Assembly: GCF_017854415.1 (NCBI RefSeq) | Contig: NZ_JAFMHR010000011.1 | Location: 1 to 35,706 of the forward strand | Length of the DNA stretch: 35,706 bases | DNA from: Yoonia sp. | Lineage (GTDB): Bacteria; Pseudomonadota; Alphaproteobacteria; Rhodobacterales; Rhodobacteraceae | Reading direction: 5' to 3' | Shown here: piece by piece, positions 26,669 to 35,706 of the stretch | Position numbering within the stretch: the first letter of the stretch is position 1 | How the letters are laid out: the number at the start of each line of letters is the position of its first letter | The notes under the pieces: model-generated | Seen by the model: the letters and a program-made list of their open reading frames with translations, nothing else | What the model was told of the DNA's origin: nothing | Databases searched by the model: none | Made by a program: the position numbers and the translations under genes

Positions 26669-27879
26669 GACCTGTAGTCTGCGTTGATGGTGATGTAGCC
26701 GTGCGTCAGATCGCAGGTCCAAACCGTGCTTCTACCGCTTCCGATTCCCAGATCAACGCCGATCTCGAGCTCTTGATTTTTCATATAAGCGCTGGCTTCA
26801 TCTTCTGAATAACTCGGCGCGCGCCACCCATTTTCGGCTACTGTGATATCGCCAAACCGGATGCTTAGCCTGTCGCGGTCAGCGGCTGCTCCGGACTTGC
26901 CGACAGCCATCACAACGCGGCCCCAATTCGCATCTTCGCCTGCAATCGCAGTCTTCACCAAAGGTGAGTTTGCAATCGATAGTGCCACGCGGTGCGCATC
27001 GGCGTCGTCTTTCGCGCCGTTTACGTTCACGGTCACGAACTTTGTCGCGCCTTCGCCATCGCGCACAACCTGATGGGCCAGATCATGCATCACTTCTGAC
27101 AACGCGTTCGCAAATTCTGCGTTGCCAGTCACGTCAACACCGGACGCGCCTGTCGCCGCCATCATGAGGGAATCAGAGGTAGATGTATCGCTATCCACCG
27201 TGATGCAGTTGAAAGTTTTGGCATTCAGAGACGAGAGAAGTGCTTGTAAATCCGCCTGCCCGATCAAAGCGTCCGTAAAGATATAGACAAGCATCGTCGC
27301 CATATCAGGCGCGATCATTCCAGACCCCTTGGCGATTCCCGCGATTTTGACGGCCTTGCCATTCACTTGAATTGTCTTGGTCGCACCTTTGGCAAAGGTG
27401 TCGGTTGTCATGATCGCACGCGCAGCGGCTTCCATTGCGCCATCAGATTGATTGATGTGCAGCTCTTCGATTTTCGCTGTGATCCGGTCATGCGGAAGCG
27501 GTTCGCCGATCACGCCAGTCGATGCGGTAAAAACCCGGTCTTCGGATACGCCGGTTTGGGCCGCGACCCCGGAAGTTAGCGCTTTGACCGATTCGATCCC
27601 GCGTCCGCCCGTGAAAGCGTTCGAGTTACCTGAGTTTACAAGAATTGCGGCAGGTCCGCTGGGGTCATGACCCAGTTTGCTTTGGCAATCCAATACAGGT
27701 GCAGATCGGGTGGCAGAGCGTGTAAAAACACCTGCCATCGCCGTGCCCGGGGCAAGCAAAGCCAGCATCACGTCGACCCGGTTCTTATGCTTAACACCCG
27801 CTGCAGCTGCAGCGAACGTGACACCTGAAATTTCGGGCAGTTCTGGGAAATGTGCGGGGGCAAGGGGGGATATTGTCAT
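26665..27879 (-). CDS. argJ: Bifunctional ornithine acetyltransferase / N-acetylglutamate synthase
   Basis: ArgJ transfers acetyl from N-acetylornithine to glutamate (and, in bifunctional forms, uses acetyl-CoA) in the cyclic arginine pathway. The 404-residue precursor self-cleaves before a threonine; the DMATML motif places the cut between A194 and T195, giving alpha and beta chains. Other hallmarks are VNSGNSNAFTG (81-91), STGVIGE (120-126) with the oxyanion-hole Thr-Gly, and KGSGMIAPDMATM (184-196). The start lies 4 bases after the ppiC stop, and the stop overlaps the mutT start. Whether it is mono- or bifunctional cannot be told from sequence. Confidence 0.96.
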   Translation of the reverse strand: MTISPLAPAHFPELPEISGVTFAAAAAGVKHKNRVDVMLALLAPGTAMAGVFTRSATRSAPVLDCQSKLGHDPSGPAAILVNSGNSNAFTGGRGIESVKALTSGVAAQTGVSEDRVFTASTGVIGEPLPHDRITAKIEELHINQSDGAMEAAARAIMTTDTFAKGATKTIQVNGKAVKIAGIAKGSGMIAPDMATMLVYIFTDALIGQADLQALLSSLNAKTFNCITVDSDTSTSDSLMMAATGASGVDVTGNAEFANALSEVMHDLAHQVVRDGEGATKFVTVNVNGAKDDADAHRVALSIANSPLVKTAIAGEDANWGRVVMAVGKSGAAADRDRLSIRFGDITVAENGWRAPSYSEDEASAYMKNQELEIGVDLGIGSGRSTVWTCDLTHGYITINADYRS

Positions 27880-27883
27880 GCTC

Positions 27884-28726
27884 TTAATCCAGCAATTCGA
27901 CGCGGTCGATCAGATCAGGGTCAAACTGACCTTCCTCTGGCGTGACGATATTTTGTGCGGCGGTTAGTTCGTCCAGGCGAGCGGTGATTGCAAGTTCTTG
28001 CAGCTCCGCTGCGAGCTCGCGACGCAGGTCATCTAGCGCAGGACGGGCCTGCACACGGGTTTCATCCAACGTAGCGACATGCCACCCGAACTGCGTTTCG
28101 AATGGTTCGCTGACACCGCCAACCGCGAGAGACGTAATTTGATCCTCGAACGCAGGGACCATCGCGCCTGCCCCAAACCAGCCCAGATCACCACCATTTG
28201 GCCCCGTTGGGCCAGTGGAGACGTCGCGAGCTACATCTGCAAACTCTTGACCGTCATTGATACGGGCCTTGGCTGCGGCGGCCTCTTCTTGGGTTTCGAC
28301 CAAAAGGTGCGAGGCCCGGAATTCTTGGACTTCTGCGGCATCCGCAAAGCGCGCGTCATAGGCGACTTGAATGTCGTCTTCTGTGACGGCGCCTTCTGCG
28401 ATCTCGGAAATAACATCGGCGGCACGCAACGCGCGCAATTCATTTGCGATCGTATAGGTGATCCGGTCGGGCGTATCGCCCAATGCGTCGGACAAAAGTT
28501 GCTGTTGGACAAGTTGATCAACTAACCCATCAAAAAGGACTTCGTTGGGGAACTGTGCGTACTGCTGCGGCAGTGCCATGCGGGCAATAATCACTTCACC
28601 CATAGTGATCTGGGTTTCGCCAACGGTGGCAACAACGGTGTCGGCTGTGACGTCTTGGGCAATGGCCCCTGTGGACATGGATGCCGCGATTGCCGCAGCA
28701 CTCAAAAATGTAACATGTTTCAGCAT
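27884..28726 (-). CDS. Exported parvulin-type peptidyl-prolyl cis-trans isomerase
   Basis: This 280-residue protein has a Sec signal peptide (hydrophobic core about 6-20) with probable cleavage after AIA (21-23), so it should act in the periplasm. An N-terminal SurA/PpiC-like helical region (about 30-130) precedes the parvulin domain (about 133-225), marked by ASHLLVET, the GPNGGDLGWFGAGAMVPAFE segment and a VSEPFETQFGWHV segment. It probably helps fold exported or outer-membrane proteins. AAGGGA lies 7 bases before the ATG. It is transcribed divergently from secA and leads the argJ-mutT group; export and folding genes are thus neighbours. Confidence 0.92.
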   Translation of the reverse strand: MLKHVTFLSAAAIAASMSTGAIAQDVTADTVVATVGETQITMGEVIIARMALPQQYAQFPNEVLFDGLVDQLVQQQLLSDALGDTPDRITYTIANELRALRAADVISEIAEGAVTEDDIQVAYDARFADAAEVQEFRASHLLVETQEEAAAAKARINDGQEFADVARDVSTGPTGPNGGDLGWFGAGAMVPAFEDQITSLAVGGVSEPFETQFGWHVATLDETRVQARPALDDLRRELAAELQELAITARLDELTAAQNIVTPEEGQFDPDLIDRVELLD

Positions 28727-28763
28727 TAAACGTTCCCTTGATAGGCCGCGAATGCCCGCGGCG

Positions 28764-28792
28764 TTGACACTGTAGGGGTGGCCCCTTACATC
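28764..28792 (+). promoter_or_regulatory. Candidate secA promoter
   Basis: A perfect -35 TTGACA (28764-28769) lies 17 bases before a -10-like TACATC (28787-28792). Transcription would begin near 28799, giving a leader of about 120 bases before the secA ATG at 28922. This lies in the 195-base divergent ppiC/secA spacer; I could not assign the ppiC promoter. Confidence 0.5.
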
Positions 28793-28799
28793 ACTTTAA

Positions 28800-28814
28800 T
28801 GCCTCGAGGAGGCA
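28800..28814 (+). other. Perfect inverted repeat at the predicted 5' end of the secA transcript
   Basis: TGCCTC-GAG-GAGGCA forms a 6-bp stem with a 3-base loop directly at the predicted transcription start. It could be a stabilising 5' hairpin in the mRNA or a protein-binding site. There is no T-run, so it is not a terminator. Confidence 0.45.
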
Positions 28815-28921
28815 CAAAGTAGATTGATCTTGGCCCTTTCTAAGTGGCCTGCGACGTGCCTACAAGCGACCTCCTCTCAAATAGATGTCAGACAGGCGTA
28901 ACACGCGCCACCGGAGAAAAT

Positions 28922-31624
28922 ATGCTGGGTTTCGGAACGATTGCCAAAAAGGTGTTTGGCACCGCAAACGACCGCAAAGTAAAAGCTGCGCGCCCGTTGG
29001 TTGATCAGATCAACGCACTAGAGCCGCAGTTCGAAGCGCTGACTGATGAGGGCATCAAAGAGATGACCCAAACGCTGGCCGAGCGGGCCATGGCGGGTGA
29101 AAGTCTTGATGCACTTTTGCCAGAAGCTTTTGCGAACTGCCGTGAAGCTGCCAAGCGTGCGCTCGGATTGCGCGCCTTTGATACCCAGTTGAAGGGCGGG
29201 ATTTTCCTGCATCAGGGCAACATCTCTGAAATGAAAACAGGCGAGGGTAAAACCCTTGTTGCGACATTCCCTGCTTACTTGAATGCATTGACCGGAAAGG
29301 GCGTGCATATCGTCACTGTCAACGACTACTTGGCCAAGCGTGACGCAGAATGGATGAGCAAAGTCTACAGTGCATTGGGCCTGACGACTGGCGTAATCTA
29401 CCCGCAGCAGCCAGAAGCCGAGAAAAAAGCGGCATATGCCTGCGATGTGACCTATGCCACCAACAACGAGTTGGGCTTTGATTATCTGCGCGACAACATG
29501 AAGTCCGAGCTGGACCAGATTTTCCAGCGCTACCACAATTTCGCGATTGTAGACGAAGTCGACAGTATTTTGATCGACGAAGCGCGTACGCCTTTGATCA
29601 TTTCTGGCCCTGCCCAAGACCGTAGCGAAATGTATGCAACGATTGATAAGATCGTGCCTGGCATTGCCGCCGAACACTTTACCCTTGACGAAAAGACCCG
29701 TCAGGTGACGTTCACGGACGAAGGCAATGATTTCCTAGAGGCGCAAATGACCGCCTCTGGGCTGCTGCCCGAAGGTCAAACGCTTTATGATCCAGAAAGT
29801 GCGACTTTGGTTCACCACGTAAACCAAGCATTGCGCGCACATAAACTGTTTACCAAAGATAAAGATTACATAGTACGCGATGACGAAGTCGTCTTGATCG
29901 ACGAATTCACGGGCCGCATGATGGCGGGTCGCCGCTTGTCTGATGGCTTGCACCAAGCAATTGAAGCCAAAGAAGGTTGCGCGATCAAACCAGAAAACGT
30001 GACGCTGGCCTCTGTGACGTTCCAAAACTATTTCCGCCTTTACGACAAACTGGGCGGTATGACGGGCACGGCCGCAACCGAAGCCGAAGAATTTCTGGAA
30101 ATCTACGGTCTGGGCGTCGTCGAAGTTCCGACAAACCGTCCTGTTGCGCGTGTCGATGAAGACGACCAAGTGTACCGGACCGCGCGCGAAAAATTTGAAG
30201 GCGTCGTAGCGGAAATCAAAGAAGCCCACGCGACAGGCCAGCCGATCCTCGTTGGTACAACATCAATCGAAAAGTCCGAGGCTTTAGCCGAAATGCTGAA
30301 AGCCGAAGGCATCACGTTTAATGTCCTGAATGCACGGCAGCATGAACAAGAAGCGCAGATTATTGCCGACGCGGGTAAACTGAACGCAGTGACGATTGCG
30401 ACGAACATGGCGGGTCGCGGTACTGACATCCAGCTTGGCGGCAACGTCGAAATGCGCGTGTTGCAAGCGATGGCCACTGATCCAGAGGCTGATATCGAAG
30501 CCATTCGTGAAAAGATCGAAGCCGAGGTCGCGGACGAAAAGCAAAAGGTGATTGCCGTTGGCGGTCTGTTTGTTCTTGCGACTGAACGCCACGAAAGCCG
30601 CCGAATCGACAACCAGCTGCGTGGCCGCTCAGGTCGTCAGGGTGATCCAGGGCGTTCTGCCTTCTTCCTGTCACTCGAAGACGATTTGATGCGTATTTTT
30701 GGGTCCGAACGGCTTGAGAAAGTGCTGGCTGGGCTTGGCATGAAAGAGGGCGAGGCGATTGTGCATCCTTGGGTGAACAAATCGCTGGAACGTGCGCAGG
30801 CAAAGGTTGAAGGCCGCAACTTTGACATCCGCAAACAGCTTTTGAAATTTGATGATGTGATGAACGACCAGCGGAAGGTTATCTTTTCCCAGCGTCGCGA
30901 CATCATGGAAGCCAAAGACCTGTCAGAGGTCACGAAGGACATGCGCGATCAGGTCATTGATGACCTTGTCGATCAATACATGCCACCAAAAACATATGCA
31001 GATCAGTGGGATACCCAAGGTCTTTATGCGGCGACAATCGAACATCTGGGCCTTGATGTGCCAGTGATTGATTGGGCCGATGAAGAGGGCGTCGATGACG
31101 ACAGTATTCGCGAGCGCCTTGAAGAAGCCGCCGACAAATACATGGCCGAAAAGACAGAAGCCTTTGGTGATGAAACCATGCGCAACGTGGAAAAGCAGCT
31201 TTTGTTGCAAACCATCGATGCGAAATGGCGCGAGCATTTGTTGACGTTGGAACACTTGCGTCAAGTTGTGGGATTCCGCGGATATGCGCAGCGTGATCCG
31301 TTGAACGAATACAAGACAGAAGGCTTTCAACTTTTCGAAAGCATGCTGGATGGTCTGCGTACAGATGTGACGAAGAAGTTGTCCCAGATCAGGCCAATGT
31401 CGAAGGAAGAACAAGAGGCTATGGTTGCGCAGATGCGTGAACAACAGGCTGCCGCGCAAGCGGCGGCTGCTGCCGCAGCGGCACCGACAGCCCCTCCAAG
31501 CCCCGATGCGCGCCAAGGTTTTGATGAGAACGATCCAAAAACTTGGGGCAACCCGGGTCGCAACGACCTTTGTCCGTGTGGATCAGGTAAGAAATTCAAG
31601 CACTGCCATGGTCGGCTTTCGTAA
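28922..31624 (+). CDS. secA: Preprotein translocase ATPase SecA
   Basis: SecA drives secretory proteins through SecYEG using ATP. I chose the ATG at 28922 (GGAG six bases upstream; product begins [13 protein letters not shown], 900 residues); the reading frame is open back to 28844 but that part is not SecA-like. Motifs are Walker A TGEGKT (106-111), [14 protein letters not shown] (211-224), [13 protein letters not shown] and [12 protein letters not shown]. An Ala-rich linker near residues 845-860 leads to the C-terminal zinc site with C884, C886, C895 and H896, which binds SecB and lipids. The stop is immediately followed by the end of convergent radC with no base between. Confidence 0.98.
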   Translation: MLGFGTIAKKVFGTANDRKVKAARPLVDQINALEPQFEALTDEGIKEMTQTLAERAMAGESLDALLPEAFANCREAAKRALGLRAFDTQLKGGIFLHQGNISEMKTGEGKTLVATFPAYLNALTGKGVHIVTVNDYLAKRDAEWMSKVYSALGLTTGVIYPQQPEAEKKAAYACDVTYATNNELGFDYLRDNMKSELDQIFQRYHNFAIVDEVDSILIDEARTPLIISGPAQDRSEMYATIDKIVPGIAAEHFTLDEKTRQVTFTDEGNDFLEAQMTASGLLPEGQTLYDPESATLVHHVNQALRAHKLFTKDKDYIVRDDEVVLIDEFTGRMMAGRRLSDGLHQAIEAKEGCAIKPENVTLASVTFQNYFRLYDKLGGMTGTAATEAEEFLEIYGLGVVEVPTNRPVARVDEDDQVYRTAREKFEGVVAEIKEAHATGQPILVGTTSIEKSEALAEMLKAEGITFNVLNARQHEQEAQIIADAGKLNAVTIATNMAGRGTDIQLGGNVEMRVLQAMATDPEADIEAIREKIEAEVADEKQKVIAVGGLFVLATERHESRRIDNQLRGRSGRQGDPGRSAFFLSLEDDLMRIFGSERLEKVLAGLGMKEGEAIVHPWVNKSLERAQAKVEGRNFDIRKQLLKFDDVMNDQRKVIFSQRRDIMEAKDLSEVTKDMRDQVIDDLVDQYMPPKTYADQWDTQGLYAATIEHLGLDVPVIDWADEEGVDDDSIRERLEEAADKYMAEKTEAFGDETMRNVEKQLLLQTIDAKWREHLLTLEHLRQVVGFRGYAQRDPLNEYKTEGFQLFESMLDGLRTDVTKKLSQIRPMSKEEQEAMVAQMREQQAAAQAAAAAAAAPTAPPSPDARQGFDENDPKTWGNPGRNDLCPCGSGKKFKHCHGRLS

Positions 31625-32392
31625 TTACGCCGTATCGGTCAACAGCCCTGCTGCGCGAAAGCTAAGTTCGCAGGACTTTCCGATGATTAAATGATCGTGG
31701 ACGGTTAACCCCAGCGCCTTTGCGGCGGCATCAATCTGGTGCGTCATTTGAATGTCCGCCTGTGAAGGTGTCGGATCACCCGAGGGGTGATTGTGTACCA
31801 AAATCAACGCGGCTGCGTTCAATTCTAAGGCACGTTTTACTACCTCACGAGGGTAGACGGGCACGTGATCAATAGTGCCTTTGCCCTGTTCTTCGTCGGC
31901 AATGATGACGTTCTTTGTATTAAGAAACAGGATGCGAAATTGTTCGGTGCTGCGGTGCGCCATGGTGGTGTGGCAATAGTCCAGCAACGCATCCCAGCTT
32001 GAAACGACGTGTCGTTGCATAACTTTTGCGCGGGACAGACGCTGTGCCGCCGCTTCTATGATCTTAAGCTCTACGGCGACGGCTTCGCCTACGCCGTCGA
32101 TCGCTTGAAGCTCTTTGATATTGGCGGAAAGCACCCGATTAAAATCGCCAAACGCATCGATCAGGCGTCGCGCCAAGGGTTTGACGTCTTGGCGGGGCAA
32201 TGCGCGGAAAAGCACAAGTTCCAGCAATTCATAGTCCGGCATCGCCTGCGCGCCGCCTTCAACAAAACGGCGACGTAGGCGCTGGCGATGATCGCGCATG
32301 TAGGACGGAAGTCGCCCCTTTGCTACGGGCACAACTTCGGTCATTTCATCTAAGTGTGCAAATAGCGGATGTGCTTCGGCAAATTGGGTCAT
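31625..32392 (-). CDS. radC: RadC-family (JAMM/MPN+) protein
   Basis: This 255-residue protein has an N-terminal UPF0758 helix-hairpin-helix region (about 30-120, including LQAIDGVGEAVAVELKIIEAA) and a C-terminal JAMM-like metalloprotease-fold domain with the zinc motif HNHPSGDPTPSQAD (H200, H202, D213). Despite its name the family's role in DNA repair is unproven, and its biochemical function is unknown. Its last base touches the last base of secA. Upstream, 40 bases separate it from the dnaJ stop on the same strand; they hold a weak GACGT/ACGTC hairpin. It may be transcribed by read-through from dnaKJ. Confidence 0.92.
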   Translation of the reverse strand: MTQFAEAHPLFAHLDEMTEVVPVAKGRLPSYMRDHRQRLRRRFVEGGAQAMPDYELLELVLFRALPRQDVKPLARRLIDAFGDFNRVLSANIKELQAIDGVGEAVAVELKIIEAAAQRLSRAKVMQRHVVSSWDALLDYCHTTMAHRSTEQFRILFLNTKNVIIADEEQGKGTIDHVPVYPREVVKRALELNAAALILVHNHPSGDPTPSQADIQMTHQIDAAAKALGLTVHDHLIIGKSCELSFRAAGLLTDTA

Positions 32393-32432
32393 AGCCCACT
32401 ATGCCAAAACAATTGTTACGACGTGGTTAACG

Positions 32433-33572
32433 TCAGCCCTTCATTGAGTCCCAAAAGCTCTTGACTGATGCAAAGAAGCTAGACCCTTGCGGATTATTCT
32501 CTTCGCTGAGTTGATCAAACTCTTTCAAAATCTCGCGTTGTCGGGCGGTCAATTTGACAGGCGTCTCAACGGCAAGTTCGATGAACATGTCACCAAGGCC
32601 ACCGCCGCGCAGTGCTGGCATGCCTTTGCCACGTAAACGCATCTGGCGACCTGATTGCGACCCTTCGGGGACTTTGACGCGGCTACGACCGCCATCAATT
32701 GTAGGCACTTCGATCTCGCCACCTAGTGCCGCAGTCGCGATGGATAAGGGAACACGGCAAAATAGATTGCTTGCTTCACGCTCAAACAACGTATGAGTGT
32801 TGACCTCGATAAAGATATAAAGATCGCCGGTTGGGCCACCACGCATGCCTGCCTCGCCTTCGCCAGCAAGGCGGATGCGGGTGCCAGTTTCAACGCCCGC
32901 AGGGATGTTAACTGACAGCGATTTTTCTTTTTCAACGCGACCTTGGCCATGGCAAGTGGTGCAGGGATCTTTGATCGTCTGGCCCATGCCCGAACAGGTC
33001 GGGCAGGTACGTTCAACGGTGAAAAAGCCCTGTTGCGCCCGAACTTTTCCCATGCCGGAACATGTCGGGCAGGTTTGTGGTTCGGATCCGCCTTCTGCGC
33101 CGGTGCCGTTGCATGATCCGCATCCAACAGCGGTCGGAACGGTGACCGTCTTTTGCATGCCCGAAAACGCATCTTCTAGGTTAATGCGCAGGTTATAGCG
33201 AAGGTCATTGCCGCGTTGTGCTGCACTACGCCGCCCGCCGCCGCCACGCCCGCCCATAAAGTCGCCGAACAGGTCATCAAAGACGTCAGAGAACGCACTA
33301 CCAAAGTCACCTTGACCGCCACGAGGGCCGCCACCGCCCATACCGTTTTCAAACGCGGCATGACCATAGCGGTCATATGCGGCTTTCTTGTTCTCGTCCT
33401 TGAGAACTTCGTAGGCTTCGTTTGCTTCTTTGAACTGCGCTTCGGCGTTTGGATTGTCGGAGTTGCGATCAGGATGAAGTTCTTTCGCCTTTTGGCGATA
33501 GCCCTTTTTGATCGTAGCTGCATCGGCGCCTTTGGCGACGCCAAGGATCTCGTAATAATCGCGTTTTGCCAT
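32433..33572 (-). CDS. dnaJ: Co-chaperone DnaJ (Hsp40)
   Basis: DnaJ delivers unfolded clients to DnaK and stimulates its ATPase. The 379-residue class I protein has a J domain (1-70) with HPD at 33-35, a Gly-rich linker (about 78-113), and a zinc-finger domain with four C-x-x-C motifs (151-154, 168-171, 190-193, 204-207). The C-terminal substrate-binding and dimerisation domains follow. AAGGGA lies about 8 bases before the ATG. It follows dnaK, separated by 74 bases that contain a terminator-like hairpin. Confidence 0.98.
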   Translation of the reverse strand: MAKRDYYEILGVAKGADAATIKKGYRQKAKELHPDRNSDNPNAEAQFKEANEAYEVLKDENKKAAYDRYGHAAFENGMGGGGPRGGQGDFGSAFSDVFDDLFGDFMGGRGGGGRRSAAQRGNDLRYNLRINLEDAFSGMQKTVTVPTAVGCGSCNGTGAEGGSEPQTCPTCSGMGKVRAQQGFFTVERTCPTCSGMGQTIKDPCTTCHGQGRVEKEKSLSVNIPAGVETGTRIRLAGEGEAGMRGGPTGDLYIFIEVNTHTLFEREASNLFCRVPLSIATAALGGEIEVPTIDGGRSRVKVPEGSQSGRQMRLRGKGMPALRGGGLGDMFIELAVETPVKLTARQREILKEFDQLSEENNPQGSSFFASVKSFWDSMKG

Positions 33573-33594
33573 GATGGTTTTCCCTTTGGGAATG

Positions 33595-33624
33595 AAAAAG
33601 ACCGGCCCGGTTTATGGGCCGGTC
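33595..33624 (-). terminator. Terminator-like hairpin between dnaK and dnaJ
   Basis: On the minus strand a 9-bp perfect stem GACCGGCCC/GGGCCGGTC with a 7-base loop is followed by five T. It lies 22 bases after the dnaK stop and about 22 bases before the dnaJ start, so it may lower dnaJ expression relative to dnaK or protect the dnaK 3' end after processing. Confidence 0.75.
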
Positions 33625-33646
33625 AATTCATAGGCGGCACATGGCC

Positions 33647-35551
33647 TTAGTTGCCACGCTTCTCGTCATCCAGATCTTCGAAATCCGCATCGAGGATTTC
33701 TTCGTCTGCACCGGGTGTATCAGGCTCTACTTCGCCAGCCTCTTCTTGGCTGGACTTATAGATAGCTTCACCCAGCTTCATTGCAGCTTCGGTCACGTTC
33801 TGGACGCCGGACTTGATCTTGTCCGCTTTTTCAGTTTCCAGATCATCCTTAAGCGCTGCAATCGCCAATTCGATCGCTTCGATTGTCGTTGGATCAACCT
33901 TGTCAGCATGCTCTTCCATCGACTTTTCGGTCGAGTGGATCAGGCTTTCTGCTTGGTTTTTCGCATCTACGAGTTCGCGGCGGTCTTTGTCGGCCTCTGC
34001 GTTCTCTTCGGCGTCCTTGACCATTGCTTCGATGTCGTCATCGGACAGACCACCAGAGGCTTGGATCGTGATCTTTTGCTCTTTGCCAGTGCCTTTGTCT
34101 TTGGCGCCAACTTCAACGATGCCGTTGGCGTCGATGTCAAAGGTCACTTCGATCTGTGGCAGGCCGCGTGGCGCTGGCGGGATGTTCTCAAGGTTGAACT
34201 GGCCTAGCATCTTGTTATCTGCGGCCATTTCACGCTCACCCTGGAACACGCGCAATGTCACGGCGTTCTGATTGTCTTCGGCAGTTGAAAACACCTGAGA
34301 CTTTTTCGTTGGGATCGTTGTGTTGCGGTCGATCAAACGTGTGAACACGCCGCCAAGGGTTTCGATGCCCAAAGACAATGGTGTCACGTCCAGCAGAACC
34401 ACGTCTTTGACGTCGCCCTGCAGAACACCGGCTTGAATAGCGGCGCCCATGGCGACCACTTCATCAGGGTTCACACCTTGATGTGCTTCTTTGCCGAAGA
34501 ACTTTGCAACTTCTTCTTTTACCTTTGGCATACGCGTCATGCCGCCAACCAACACAACTTCGTCGATGTCGGATGTGGACAGGCCCGCATCCTTGAGCGC
34601 GTCTTTACATGGCTTCAACGACGCCTTGATCAAATCACCAACAAGGCTTTCCAGCTTTGCACGTGTCAATTTCATAACCATGTGCAGCGGCTGTCCGTTT
34701 GATCCCATAGAGATAAATGGCTGGTTAATTTCAGTGCTGGAAGAAGATGAAAGCTCGATCTTTGCTTTTTCAGCGGCTTCTTTCAAACGCTGCAGCGCCA
34801 TCTTGTCTTTGGTCAGGTCGACCTGGTTCTCTTTTTTGAACTCGCCGGCCAAGTAGTTGACGATGCGCATGTCAAAGTCTTCACCGCCAAGGAACGTGTC
34901 ACCGTTGGTGGATTTCACTTCGAACAGGCCGTCGTCGATCTCGAGGATGGTAACGTCGAATGTACCGCCGCCAAGGTCATAGACAGCGATTGTCTTGCTG
35001 TCTTTTTTATCAAGGCCGTAGGCCAACGCAGCCGCTGTCGGCTCGTTGATGATGCGCAGCACTTCGAGGCCCGCGATCTTGCCGGCGTCTTTGGTTGCCT
35101 GACGCTGGGCGTCATTGAAGTACGCAGGAACAGTGATAACCGCCTGTGTCACTTCTTCGCCAAGATATGTCTCGGCGGTTTCTTTCATCTTACCAAGGAT
35201 GAACGCAGAGATCTGGCTAGGCGAATACTTTTCACCTTTGGCTTCGACCCATGCGTCGCCATTGCCGCCATCGACGATCTCGAACGGCATGTTCTTTTTC
35301 TCTTTGGCGAGGTCCTTGTCGTCAAAACGACGACCGATCAGACGCTTCACAGCAAAGATGGTGTTTTCTGGGTTGGTCACAGCCTGGCGTTTTGCAGGCT
35401 GACCGACAAGGCGTTCATCGTCGGTGAAAGCAACGATAGACGGCGTTGTGCGCGCGCCTTCGGCGTTTTCTACGACACGTGGCTTAGCGCCATCCATGAT
35501 CGCGATGCAAGAGTTGGTAGTTCCGAGGTCGATACCAATAACTTTGGCCAT
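33647..35551 (-). CDS. dnaK: Chaperone DnaK (Hsp70)
   Basis: DnaK binds exposed hydrophobic segments of unfolded proteins in an ATP-dependent cycle with DnaJ and GrpE. The 634-residue protein shows the nucleotide-binding domain (1 to about 380) with [10 protein letters not shown] (6-15), [12 protein letters not shown] and [10 protein letters not shown]. The linker is [13 protein letters not shown], followed by the substrate-binding beta domain and the helical lid. The C-terminus is acidic and ends [14 protein letters not shown], a variant of the usual DnaK tail. AAGGGA lies about 9 bases before the ATG. It is the first gene of the dnaK-dnaJ unit, with a heat-shock-like promoter about 110 bases upstream. 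Confidence 0.98.
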   Translation of the reverse strand: MAKVIGIDLGTTNSCIAIMDGAKPRVVENAEGARTTPSIVAFTDDERLVGQPAKRQAVTNPENTIFAVKRLIGRRFDDKDLAKEKKNMPFEIVDGGNGDAWVEAKGEKYSPSQISAFILGKMKETAETYLGEEVTQAVITVPAYFNDAQRQATKDAGKIAGLEVLRIINEPTAAALAYGLDKKDSKTIAVYDLGGGTFDVTILEIDDGLFEVKSTNGDTFLGGEDFDMRIVNYLAGEFKKENQVDLTKDKMALQRLKEAAEKAKIELSSSSSTEINQPFISMGSNGQPLHMVMKLTRAKLESLVGDLIKASLKPCKDALKDAGLSTSDIDEVVLVGGMTRMPKVKEEVAKFFGKEAHQGVNPDEVVAMGAAIQAGVLQGDVKDVVLLDVTPLSLGIETLGGVFTRLIDRNTTIPTKKSQVFSTAEDNQNAVTLRVFQGEREMAADNKMLGQFNLENIPPAPRGLPQIEVTFDIDANGIVEVGAKDKGTGKEQKITIQASGGLSDDDIEAMVKDAEENAEADKDRRELVDAKNQAESLIHSTEKSMEEHADKVDPTTIEAIELAIAALKDDLETEKADKIKSGVQNVTEAAMKLGEAIYKSSQEEAGEVEPDTPGADEEILDADFEDLDDEKRGN

Positions 35552-35664
35552 TTTTCAAATCCCTTTATTTTAGGCGGTTTGAGCAGCGCGAACCCACTTT
35601 CGGCACCCGCGCCAGTTACATGTCTGAAGTCCGGGCATGTCGCCCAAAAACTTTGATCTTGGCG

Positions 35665-35693
35665 TATATAGGGATGCGGAATTGGGGCTGCAA
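35665..35693 (-). promoter_or_regulatory. Candidate dnaK promoter (RpoH-like or housekeeping)
   Basis: On the minus strand TTGCAG lies 17 bases before TATATA; the -10 context CCCTATATAC resembles the alphaproteobacterial RpoH -10 (C-Y-TAT-N-T) as well as a housekeeping -10. The transcript would start near 35658, leaving a leader of about 105 bases. That leader includes a GCGCG/CGCGC pairing that could form a hairpin (plus-strand positions about 35585-35613). Confidence 0.5.
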
Positions 35694-35706
35694 CCGCTAG
35701 AAGGTC

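Noticed and set aside
28844-28921. In-frame extension of secA by 26 residues, or a SecM-like leader
   Set aside because: The residues are not SecA-like, the ATG at 28922 has a good GGAG site, and there is no signal peptide or arrest motif.
31440-31500. GCN-rich repetitive stretch near the secA 3' end
   Set aside because: It encodes the Ala-rich linker before the zinc domain; it is not an independent repeat element.
32393-32432. GACGT/ACGTC hairpin after dnaJ
   Set aside because: It has a five-base stem and the T-rich stretch is about 10 bases away, which is too weak for an intrinsic terminator call.
1-35706. Search for mobile elements, tRNAs, CRISPR repeats or phage genes
   Set aside because: No transposase or integrase frame, spaced repeat series, CCA-ended cloverleaf or clear composition break was seen; all genes fit a core-genome pattern.

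Overview
The window reads as ordinary chromosomal core genome of an alphaproteobacterium, most likely a Rhodobacteraceae (Roseobacter-group) member. This rests on recognising the protein families and their gene order: rimP-nusA-ylxR-infB; secA facing ppiC-argJ-mutT; comF-grxC-nitrilase near ubiG; and hemH next to a degenerate NDUFAF5-type methyltransferase. GC content is moderate, coding density is very high, and genes are often coupled by ATGA or TAATG overlaps. I see no insertion sequence, phage gene, tRNA, rRNA, CRISPR array or other sign of recent transfer. No stretch above 300 bases lacks a gene.

Layout: (1) 21-4900, two tandem ABC exporter half-transporters and an RNA m5U-type methyltransferase, packed as one unit. 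(2) 4988-8099, an envelope group: an L,D-transpeptidase lipoprotein, a CAP-domain lipoprotein, a second (Tat-exported) L,D-transpeptidase and a soluble eukaryotic-like Ser/Thr kinase; the last two share a bidirectional terminator. (3) 8321-10541, leftward: the degenerate methyltransferase, ferrochelatase and a small DUF6522-like protein. (4) 10570-12856, rightward: ComF, glutaredoxin 3, a Nit1-like amidase and a MarR regulator, meeting ubiG tail to tail. (5) 13649-14644, proline iminopeptidase. (6) 14706-20164, a peptide-type ABC importer operon (permease, extended permease, double ATPase, Tat-exported binding protein), closed by a strong terminator. (7) 20225-25735, the rimP-nusA-ylxR-infB operon with its own promoter-like sequence, a terminator hairpin inside the leader, and a closing terminator. 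(8) 25782-28726, leftward: ppiC-type isomerase, argJ, mutT and a DUF2127 membrane protein. (9) 28922-31624, secA, abutting radC tail to tail. (10) 32433-35693, leftward: dnaK then dnaJ, separated by a terminator-like hairpin, with a heat-shock-like promoter upstream of dnaK.

Functionally the window combines envelope maintenance and export (exporters, L,D-transpeptidases, SecA, PpiC), peptide uptake and cleavage (ABC importer beside Pip), heme and quinone biosynthesis, and the transcription/translation/chaperone core. I found no convincing undescribed multi-gene system. The points most worth checking are the leader terminator before rimP, the dnaK-dnaJ hairpin, the N-terminally extended DppC-type permease, the methyltransferase without a SAM-binding glycine motif, and the L,D-transpeptidase/CAP/kinase cluster. 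All positions were worked out by eye from sequence; promoter calls are the least certain part.
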